Part shown: piece after piece, positions 20,022-27,127 of the stretch
How positions within the stretch are numbered: the first letter of the stretch is position 1
How the letters are laid out: every line of letters starts with the position of its first letter
DNA from: Nemertoderma westbladi
Lineage: Eukaryota > Xenacoelomorpha > Nemertodermatida > Nemertodermatidae
Direction: 5' to 3'
Assembly: GCA_032718475.1 (NCBI GenBank)
Contig: JAUCBJ010003601.1
Span: forward strand, 1-31,610
DNA length: 31,610 bases
Translations under genes and position numbers: made by a program
Notes under the pieces: model-generated
Told to the model about the DNA's origin: nothing
The model's input: only the letters and a program-made list of their open reading frames with translations
Databases searched by the model: none

Positions 20022-20039
20022 ACCAACACACATGCGCCA
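20022..20039 (-). promoter_or_regulatory. Primer-binding site
   Basis: TGGCGCATGTGTGTTGGT follows the CA end of the 5' LTR directly. TGG pairs with the CCA end of a tRNA. I cannot say which tRNA. Confidence 0.7.
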
Positions 20040-20207
20040 TGTATGGATATGGATATATCATACAAAATACAGAAATACAATAGTGTGCTAAAGTATGTAA
20101 TGTAGCCCAAGCTACCAGCACAGAGCAATCAGCAGAGATCAGTATCTTGCTGTAGGCCTATGAGTCTGAGTGTGTGAGTATGGGGCGAGCCACGCGGTAT
20201 CACCACA
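20040..20207 (-). repeat. 5' LTR (168 bp)
   Basis: Minus strand begins TGTGGTGATACC and ends TCCATACA, so it has TG...CA ends. It is the presumed promoter of the element. It matches the 3' LTR at 167 of 168 positions by eye. Confidence 0.95.
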
Positions 20208-20212
20208 TATAC

Positions 20213-20325
20213 CAACTTCTTACGGTCGTATTGACTTGATTTTGATCTCATTTGAATCGCAATGGTCGATTTAGTGGGGGTAGATGTCACCATTTAGTCA
20301 TTAAACACTAAATTTCTTAAGTCAT
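20213..20325 (+). repeat. Interspersed repeat copy A, right part
   Basis: Continues the repeat that ends at 15310. It contains TCATTTGAATCGCAATGG and TCGATTTAGTGGGGGTAGAT, and matches copy B (inverted, about 22845-22945) up to CATTAAACACTAAATTTCTT. Confidence 0.8.
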
Positions 20326-20349
20326 GGTAAATTTAACAAAAATTATGTT

Positions 20350-20804
20350 ATTTTATGGGAGTCCATGCTGGGCTCTAACTGCTGAGGACACCAAATCTCT
20401 GGATGGCACATTCACAAGAATGCTACGCCGCGGGTTCATTGTGTCAAGTAAAATGCACACATCTCCAACCAGACACTATATAACATTGGAGGTGTCTCAT
20501 TGGTTCCCCCAAGCTTGACACTAGAACAAAGTCGCCTCCGCTTTGCAGGACATTGCTTTCGCCGTGAGGACCAGCCAGTGCATAATCTTGTACTTTGGCA
20601 GCCCCATGGAGTGAATAAGCATGGTGGACAGCCCATGAAATTCTTGAGAGGCATCTTAAAGGACACTGGCCTTGAAGATGCGGATAATCTAGCAAATCTC
20701 ATGGGTGATAGGGAGTTGTGGCGGCGCAATTTTGTCGACAAGCCGGTACAGCATTCTTAAAAATGCAGCTGCAATGCAGCATGCCGATCCTAGTAATAGT
20801 ATGT
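20350..20804 (+). pseudogene. 5'-truncated 3' fragment of a non-LTR retrotransposon (same family as 27128-29200)
   Basis: Matches the last roughly 135 codons and the 3' flank of the RT ORF at 27128-29200 (homologous from about 28796). It includes SPCWALTAEDTKSLDG and GHCFRREDQPVHNL. Two extra bases at about 20430 (CGCCGCGGGTTC against CGCCGGGTAC) shift the frame, so the reading breaks into two overlapping frames. It ends after the stop with the same AAATGCAGCTGCAATGCAGC tail and CCTAGTAATAGTATGT. It has no RT catalytic domain. Confidence 0.93.
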
Positions 20805-20879
20805 TATTTTTGCTATACTTCTGACTTAAAAATAAATTAATTTTAAAAAGCCATTTTATATGGGCATTTGAGATGTCAT

Positions 20880-22230
20880 TAGATTCAGAAAATTCCTCTG
20901 ATGCAGAATCTATTGATGCCTGATGAGGTCATACTGAGAAGGAATGGATAATTTAAATATTACCAGTACTGTATTATCTCAGCTTGAGTTTTCTGTAAAG
21001 TTAAGAGATAGGTTAGAGGCAATAAATCCATCTTTGAGGTTTTTCTTTAGGAGCAACAAAAGCTTTAGTGATTACTGGCATTTATGCCTTGCTTAAACTT
21101 GTCACCCATGACAAGTCAGCCAATTCTGACCTTATTGTAGAACGTGATGGCCAAGTAAAACATATGACATTGTCTCAGCCTCTCTTCTTCACATGCCATC
21201 TATTGCTGCAGATGCTTCTCCAAGAAACATACAAGACAAACTTACTTGTGGATGTATGTAATCTATATATATATATCAGCTGTGAGTTTTTCCTTACAGA
21301 GCTCCAAACCCTTGCATTAGTTGCATTCTTTACACTACATTGCTTAGCTGTGTTGAACAATCTGGTCAAGACAAACTTCTTGAGATACTACCTAAACATT
21401 GCAGTGATCTCAAGGCTGGTAAAACTAAGACCCTGGCAGACTGTAGAAATATATAAACATGTTCCTATGATATATCCCCAAACTGATCTTTATAAGAAGG
21501 CCATTACGCATAACATGTGCCTTCATGCAGCTGAGGTAATTCATCTTCAGTGTAGTCGAGAATATGGATTTTCCAACGAGGCAGGGGAGAAACCATGAGC
21601 TACTAAATTGTTTAGGATTGATCCTGAAGATCTGAAAGAAATTCCAACACATAATATTGAAGCTGAAAGGGATCTTGCCAAATTAAGTCACTTGGCAGCA
21701 GATGCATAATTTTACACTGCCAAGTTCACTGCTAAGGGTATTCGCACTGATATGGTTTTACAGTATATCAGGCTGTAAAAGGCATTGTTAAAAGAATTTC
21801 TCGGCAAGTTCGATCCATGTGAAAGGGAGGATAAATTGTCTCAAATCCAAAAAGCTCTCGAGAAACAGAGGCTTCTAATAAAATAGGCATAGCATCTCAC
21901 TTACAGGATTACACACTCACTCGCAATGATTACACTATTGTATGAAGCTTCTTTGTGATTGTAAAATATGGACCATGCACCTCACTTGATGAGCATGAAT
22001 CAATTCAGAATTAAAATCCGCATTTAAAGCCTTTTTCCAAACGTTCTCATACGTCTGATGTAATTGCCAGACCAGATTTGTTTCGGCTCATGAAGATTTC
22101 CCATGAGGATATGGTTGAGAATCCGGTTGTCTTATTATCAGATGAGAGCCACATTGCTTCTACAGTAGATAGAAGCAACAGAGAAAAAATCAAACTTCCT
22201 TCTTAACGATGATATTTTCCAGAGAATAAG
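20880..22230 (+). pseudogene. Heavily decayed coding sequence of an uncharacterised multicopy invertebrate protein
   Basis: Coding-like pieces continue in order across frames, broken by stops and frameshifts: GATKALVITGIYALLKLV (about 21050), HDKSANSDLIVERDGQVKHM, SGQDKLLEILPKHCSDLKAG (about 21360), AAEVIHLQCSREYGFSNEAG (about 21530-21590), LFRIDPEDLKEIPTHNIEAE (about 21610-21670), KFTAKGIRTDMVL (about 21723), then SDVIARPDLFRLMKISHEDM (about 22057-22115). The longest open stretch is 21068-21598. The wording (IPTxNxxxERDL, FKAKxIRxDM, ARPDLFxLxKISHE) resembles an uncharacterised gene family repeated many times in cnidarian and other invertebrate genomes. That is from memory and unverified. 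Being high-copy and next to other elements, it is probably transposon-borne. Function unknown. Confidence 0.6.
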
Positions 22231-22840
22231 TAACAATGCTATCACTGTCCAAGACATCCATCCACCCATACAATCATTATGAATAAGTAGTCAATCAGAT
22301 CTGTACGTACCAATAAAATAGCATGTGTGCCACAATCTGGGATAGGCTATAAAAGGCAAGAAAGTATGGTACATAGGGTACAGTACTATAAAGAACAACT
22401 AAGCGATAATCAATATATATGTAGTCGAGCACTGAGGATTGATGAATCCTGGTACATTCTCGAAATACCGTTTTCCAGATGACTGACATCCATACAGTAG
22501 GCCTAATGTGTATCAGATCTTGACCTGTGCAGTTATAGGAGAGTGGGATTCAGGGAATGCAAGTGATATTTACAAATTCTTCAGCGAAATACTGATCTGA
22601 AATAGGATTTATTAAATGGAATGTTATATTATATTATATTATGATATTGAAATTAAATAAAAATAATAAAACACAAGAAAGAAACAAAAAAATAAATAAA
22701 TATACCGGTACTTAAAATACACAAAAAAATTATAAATAAACAAAAAATACAATTTTATAATGCATTGCAGTGCTACTGATAAGATCTGATGCCAATTGAA
22801 ACAAAATATGAAAATTGTATGGTAAATAACCCATATTTTA
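22231..22840. other. AT-rich stretch, possible extension of the decayed coding sequence, otherwise nothing
   Basis: A short coding-like piece (SRPNVYQILTCAVIGEWDSG, about 22492-22552) may belong to the upstream pseudogene. Beyond 22600 the sequence is very AT-rich with ATATTATATT and AAATAAATAAATA tracts. Confidence 0.4.
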
Positions 22841-23130
22841 AGAAATATAGTGTTTAATGACATAAAGATGACATCTACCCCCACTAAATCGAACATTGCG
22901 ATTCAAATGAGATCAAAATAAGTCAATACGACCATAAAGAAGTTGGTATACAAGCAAAATTCTCATAAATCCAATACCGCTCGACCGCATTGTGGGTACC
23001 GCTCAGTTTTTTTGCTTGCTGCTGATGAATTTGGACTAATATTTCAAATTTTTTGTGAATATTATGCCCATATGCCCTAATACATCGAAAAAACATGTCC
23101 CAAGGTGATTCTGAAGACATGACCTTATAC
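22840..23130 (-). repeat. Interspersed repeat copy B (intact, inverted): carries the empty LTR insertion site
   Basis: Uninterrupted copy of the repeat that is split at 15310/20213. The target pentamer appears once (gtata at 22946-22950, which is tatac on the minus strand), flanked exactly by the sequences on the two sides of the retrotransposon (GCTTGTATACCAACTTCTTT read on the minus strand). Identity to copy A is over 90 per cent by eye in most of its length. Confidence 0.88.
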
Positions 23131-23840
23131 CCCCAGCCCCACCTCTAGTTAGGCGTGCTAATTCTGTTGCTGTTGTCCTCCACCTCCTCCAGGGTAGTAC
23201 CATATATTGCCTACATCCTATTGGCCTACTTATTAATTAACAGCCCAGCCTGTACTTTCCCTATGTAGTGGTTTGTGTAAAAATACTGGTGCGCCCGTTG
23301 CCTATGTATTCACTTGCCATTGAAATGTTTGCAGTTAGTCATTGTCGTTTTACTTGTCCTTGTTTTTAGTTACCGTGTTAATATTCAGATTTCCTGCCGG
23401 CTTTTATTTATTATTTTAACCAAACGAAACGAAATAAACATTTTATTTATACTGTACCCAGATCCCCACCCGAATGTTGGCAACCTCATTGCAGTCGCCA
23501 GAGGGGATATAACACTAGTGGCGCCACTTTTTCACGATTCTCGTGGCCCTCGCAGGTTACAAAAGTGGCGGTCCAAACCCCATCACTATTGACCTTCGGG
23601 CCAATAGCAAGAAGTCCGAAATTCTACAAAATTTATTAGATTAGAGCCTTATGACTTACTTAGGGTTAGGGTTAAATTACTGCGCTCCCTTACTACATTC
23701 GGGGGAGGTTTATTGACAGACACATCTAAGCTTTGATATTTAGGTTTTGACAATCTAGGTACTGCAGATTTACAATAGGCCAAATCCAAGTGATTTTCTA
23801 AATGTTACTTGGTTCCTATTAGGATCTTAATAGGATCATG
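23131..23840. other. Unannotated stretch, no gene seen
   Basis: Mixed-composition sequence. The 92-codon open frame at 23314-23592 has no recognisable content. Two adjacent TTAGGG words near 23660 are too few to call telomeric. Confidence 0.45.
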
Positions 23841-23842
23841 CC

Positions 23843-24260
23843 AAGCAGCCGCTTGGTGTAGTGGTGACATTCCGAGAAAGGGGGGGAAACTGGACGCAAA
23901 ACCCGCCTGGGCGAATTAATATCCCGCCTCATTGTTAAATTCTAAATTTAGGGAAAGGAGCAGGTTACAGTGGCACGATATTTCAACCAAAACAATAAAC
24001 TAAACACAATAGAACAGGTTACAGTTTTATTTTTGAGAGTAATCATCTGTTATTTGCGTCCAATTTCCCCTGGAGTGGGATGAATTTTTATTGCGTCCAG
24101 TTTCCCCCCCTATCTGGACATTCCTGGGCTTCCAATTAGGAAGCCCTGGTTCGATCCCTAGAGGGGACAGCACTGCTTGGGCACAGTGATTTAAATGCTG
24201 CAGCCTTCAGTGGTCGATAAATGGGAACTAAGGCAACTTGGGAAACAGAGTGGAGGGGTG
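23843..24260 (+). repeat. tRNA-derived SINE-like sequence, interrupted by a MITE
   Basis: The head has an A-box-like TGGTGTAGTGGTGA (23854-23867). After the MITE it resumes as TGGGCTTCCAATTAGGAAGC, with a B-box-like GGTTCGATCCC (about 24153-24163). With the insert removed, the spacing is tRNA-like and the anticodon arm region reads TTCCAATTAGGAA. The body continues to about 24260, where the 63 bp minisatellite starts. The block AAGGCAACTTGGGAAACAGA at its tail recurs at 26065. Confidence 0.72.
23866..24124. mobile_element. hAT-like MITE (23874-24116), 8 bp target duplication gacattcc
   Basis: A 243 bp insert between identical gacattcc (23866-23873 and 24117-24124). Near-terminal inverted repeats GGGGGGGAAACTGGACGCAA lie 6 bp in from each end. 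The outermost 6 bp differ (GAGAAA at the left, CAGATA at the right read inverted). It splits the SINE between its A and B boxes. No coding capacity. Confidence 0.88.
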
Positions 24261-24267
24261 ATCAACC

Positions 24268-24858
24268 ATGGTGGTGAACAGGCACTCCTTTAGGAAACCG
24301 AGTGGAAGGATTTACTGTGCAAGATCACCCATGGTGGTGAACAGGCATTTCTTTAGGAAACAGAGTGGAAGGGTTTACTGTGCAAGATCACCCATGGTGG
24401 TGAACAGGCATTCCTTTAGGAAACAGTGGAAGGGTTTACTGTGGAAGATCACCCATGGTGGTGAACAGGCATTCCTTTAGGAAATAGAGTGGAAGGGTTT
24501 ACTGTGGAAGATCACCCATGGTGGTGAACAGGCATTTCTTTAGGAAACAGAGTGGAAGGGTTTACTGTGGAAGATCACCCATGGTGGTGAACAGGCATAC
24601 CTTTGGAAACCAGAGTGGAATGGATTACTGTGGAAAATCACCCATGGTGGTGAACAGGCATTCCTTTAGGAAACATAGTGGAAGGGTTTACTATGGAAGA
24701 TCACCAACGATGGTGAACAGGGATTCCTTTAGGAAACAGAGTGGAAGAGTTTACTATGGAAGATCACCAACGATGGTGAACAGGGATTCCTTTAGGAAAC
24801 AGAGTGGAAGGGTTTACTGTGGAAGATCACCCATGGTGGTGAACAGGCATTCCTTGGC
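24268..24858 (+). repeat. 63 bp minisatellite, about ten copies
   Basis: Units start at 24268, 24331, 24394, 24455, 24518, 24581, 24644, 24707, 24770 and 24833 (last one partial). Each begins like ATGGTGGTGAACAGGCATTC and ends AAGATCACCC. One unit is 61 bp; the rest are 63, that is 21 codons, so long open frames arise. They encode repeats of MVVNRHSFRKQSGRVYCGRS on the plus strand, broken at the 61 bp unit. A variant sub-block (CACCAACGATGGTGAACAGG) marks units 8 and 9, suggesting duplication of a pair. I regard the open frame as a consequence of unit length and not as a gene. Confidence 0.93.
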
Positions 24859-24959
24859 TTAACGAGCATAAAAGATTCTCCCATTCATTAGGATCCAATA
24901 GGACGAAAGTTACTAAGTATAGTACTGTATATTATTTAGTAATTATGTAGGCCTAATTA

Positions 24960-25200
24960 TTAAGTCACGGTGTGTCCGCATGTCCATCTGTCGGTTTTTC
25001 TGTCTGTCCAGCGATCTGTCTGTCAAAGTAATAGGAAGACATACCAACCATCTACATTTTTTGTTGGGGGCGTTTTCAAGGGTGCTGATTTCATTTCCGA
25101 TATCAGTTTTCATACATGACGTCATCCACATTGTCAGTTCAGCTGTCGGTTATATTTTGACGGACAGACAGACAGCAATTCAGACAGACATACTGTAACA
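24960..25200. repeat. Inverted CTGTC/GACAG-rich segments
   Basis: CTGT-rich sequence (about 24982-25025) faces GACAGACAGACAG-type sequence (about 25160-25195). They could pair, but they are low-complexity and no duplication was found. Confidence 0.4.
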
Positions 25201-26045
25201 CAGTTAAATGAGACAACTGACTGTAGAAATGAAATCAACGACCCAGAAAACCCATGAAACAAAATTTTGTTTTGTCTGTGCATTCCAACATTACAATGGG
25301 CAGGCAGCCTTTAAATAAATTACCCTTACCGTAAACTTTAAATGCATTTTCTGAAGAATGCAAATTTTAAATTTCAAAAAGCAAAGGCTTTTCCAAAAAT
25401 GGACGAATTCGTGTAAAATTGTGCATGAATGGTGACTGGCTGGTGCTTAATACCCCTTGTGACCACTTTTTTAAATTTCTTTGTTGCAGCTGAAATATTT
25501 AACAAAATGTGTCCATTTTTGGTTAAAAATGGAAAAATCTGTCAAAAATATCGCAAAAAATCAGTTTTTTTAAAATAGTTTTTGAACATGAGCAGAGCAT
25601 TTATCAAAATTCTGGTCATATGGTCGATTTAGCATGCCATTGTGCACGAAATTTTGGGCGCTTGATGACCATCCCTCTAAAAGATTTTGCATTTTAAAAA
25701 ATAATTGCATATATTATGTTAATTAGGTAAAAAATTAAAAATTTCGAAAAAAATTTTTGAAAATTTTTTCCCACCTATTATTGTATACAAGTGTGTGCTA
25801 AATATCAATTAATTTGGATAAAAACAAGTCTCCTAAATAATGGGATGACAATTTTTAGTTAATTAGTGACCCCCCCCCCCCCCCCCCCCCCACAAAAATT
25901 AAATATCCATTTTGAATACAATTACATATTGTTAGTCTATCTAGCACATAAAAAAATAAGATTACATTACAGTTCTCGTCTATATTAAAAAGCCTCGAAA
26001 TAATAATGTTATAAAATGCTAGCTAGAATATAGTCTTGAATTAAA
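25200..26045. other. AT-rich stretch with a 22-base C run, no gene seen
   Basis: Long A/T runs and a homopolymer of 22 C at 25870-25891. No coding or RNA feature. A short segment ending CACCTATTATTGTATACAAG (about 25771) weakly resembles 30085-30125. Confidence 0.55.
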
Positions 26046-26059
26046 TTGTTAGAACCAAG

Positions 26060-26115
26060 CTGCCAAGGCAACTTGGGAAACAGAGCGATTACTGTGGGTG
26101 GAAGATCACCCACAC
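26060..26115 (+). repeat. Single diverged relative of the 63 bp minisatellite / SINE tail
   Basis: AAGGCAACTTGGGAAACAGA (26065) is identical to 24230-24249. It is followed by ATTACTGTGGGTGGAAGATC, which resembles the second half of the minisatellite unit. It may be a single-copy form of the sequence from which the array expanded. Confidence 0.6.
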
Positions 26116-26325
26116 CCAGTTATAAAGGAGTCCGAGTCCGTGGCTCGGGTTGCTTGATGATCTTTCCAATATTAAAAAAACAACTACTGTAGACCTATAC
26201 TGCTATACCAGATACCACATCGAATTCGAAACATACTATAGTATAGTTAAATAAGTTGGGTTAGTCTGTTAGTAGAAGGGATCTTTCTACAGGTAGGGGT
26301 AGGTAGGGTCATCCACCGGTTGTGA

Positions 26326-26384
26326 GGTTAAACCCACCCCCCGTCCATCACACATTGACGGTTGGTGCTGGGGTGGGTATAACC
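26326..26384. repeat. Hairpin with 15 bp arms downstream of MsrB
   Basis: GGTTAAACCCACCCC (26326-26340) and GGGGTGGGTATAACC (26370-26384) pair with one mismatch over a loop of about 29 bases. It lies about 90 bases beyond the MsrB stop codon. A role in 3' processing is possible but unproven. Confidence 0.5.
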
Positions 26385-26470
26385 AGGACTGGGCATACCG
26401 CATACACATCTCATTGCTGCATTCTGGCATTGGTTGTTATCCAGTAAGGATCGCCAGATATTCATGCATG

Positions 26471-26869
26471 CTATGTATCCGACTTAAAGTTCAAGGCCAC
26501 TGAATTGATGCAGTATCGTTTATTTGTGGGTTTAGGTCCGTCGTCGAACACGTGACCTAGATGCGCCCCGCACTGCTTACAGACGACCTCGGTTCGCTCC
26601 CTACCTAGCGATAAATCCTCGATCAACCGAACGCTATCCTGGGACGCGAGATCCCAGAAACTCGGCCAACCCGAGCCCGATTCATACTTCTCCCCGGTAC
26701 GGAATAGCAACGAGTCGCAGACTACGCAATGGAAGTTCCCGTCTCCGGATACCTTGAGGTGCGCGCCGGAACCAGGTTCCTCCGTTCCCTTTTCCTGAGT
26801 CACGTAGTACTGCATCGGCGTCAGATGAGTCTTGAGACTATCGGTTTTATCATCGGCGTCGGCCATCAT
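26471..26869 (-). CDS. msrB: Methionine-R-sulfoxide reductase B (MsrB)
   Basis: 132-residue single-domain protein that reduces the R epimer of methionine sulfoxide in proteins, a repair and redox-control enzyme. Visible motifs are two CxxC pairs for structural zinc (Cys 48/51 and Cys 97/100), GWPSFW at 67-72, [12 protein letters not shown] at 101-112 and RYCINSVAL at 118-126. Cys 120 sits at the catalytic position (selenocysteine in some MsrBs). No recycling Cys is seen in the loop before GWPSFW, so regeneration may rely directly on thioredoxin or another Cys. The frame is uninterrupted from Met-Met to TAG with no intron and no targeting peptide, so the form is probably cytosolic or nuclear. 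Either Met may start; the first is given. It is divergent from the RT ORF at 27128, with about 260 bp between. Intact single-exon structure could mean a compact gene, a retrocopy or a transferred gene. I see no poly(A) tract or target duplication supporting a retrocopy. Confidence 0.95.
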   Translation of the reverse strand: MMADADDKTDSLKTHLTPMQYYVTQEKGTEEPGSGAHLKVSGDGNFHCVVCDSLLFRTGEKYESGSGWPSFWDLASQDSVRLIEDLSLGRERTEVVCKQCGAHLGHVFDDGPKPTNKRYCINSVALNFKSDT

Positions 26870-27127
26870 ACCGCAATACGAATGAATTATAAATAATTTC
26901 TAGAAACTTGGTTTTCAGGTTTTTATACCGGGTACCGGTAGCGGTAAGTGATAAGCCTCGCCTTTGACAGTTTGACTCTTTTGAGCAATAATAAAACGGC
27001 AGAACTGTAAACTGTGATCTTGAGTCAGTGAGTACCGTACCGGTAGCGCGGTAGGTATCTTTCTTGATTTGGTAAGAACGTATGTCAGTATGTAGGTACG
27101 GTAATAAGCTCGTCTCCTTTCCCGTAA

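Larger units (their letters stand above)
15306..20212 (-). mobile_element. Ty3/gypsy-type LTR retrotransposon (15311-20207) with target duplication tatac
   Basis: A complete element on the minus strand. The 5' LTR is at 20040-20207 and the 3' LTR at 15311-15478, flanked by tatac at 20208-20212 and 15306-15310. A primer-binding site follows the 5' LTR and a polypurine tract precedes the 3' LTR. One long gag-pol region lies between. The order protease, reverse transcriptase, RNase H, integrase places it in Ty3/gypsy (Metaviridae-type) and not Ty1/copia. Its coding part is markedly GC-rich against AT-rich surroundings. It inserted into an interspersed repeat whose uninterrupted sister copy is at 22840-23130. 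The coding region has one nonsense codon and one frameshift. Confidence 0.96.

Noticed and set aside
21068-21598. An intact 176-residue gene
   Set aside because: Parts of this frame are hydrophobic non-homologous read-through, while coding-like sequence appears in the other frames. It is a segment of a decayed gene.
23655-23672. Telomere-like TTAGGG repeat
   Set aside because: Only two units, in ordinary single-copy-looking sequence.
24268-24858. CRISPR array
   Set aside because: Units are contiguous, with no unique spacers, and the DNA is eukaryotic.
24268-24862. A repetitive basic protein encoded by the 63 bp array
   Set aside because: The frame is open because the unit is 21 codons without a stop, a 61 bp unit breaks it, and no promoter or flanking coding sequence is evident.
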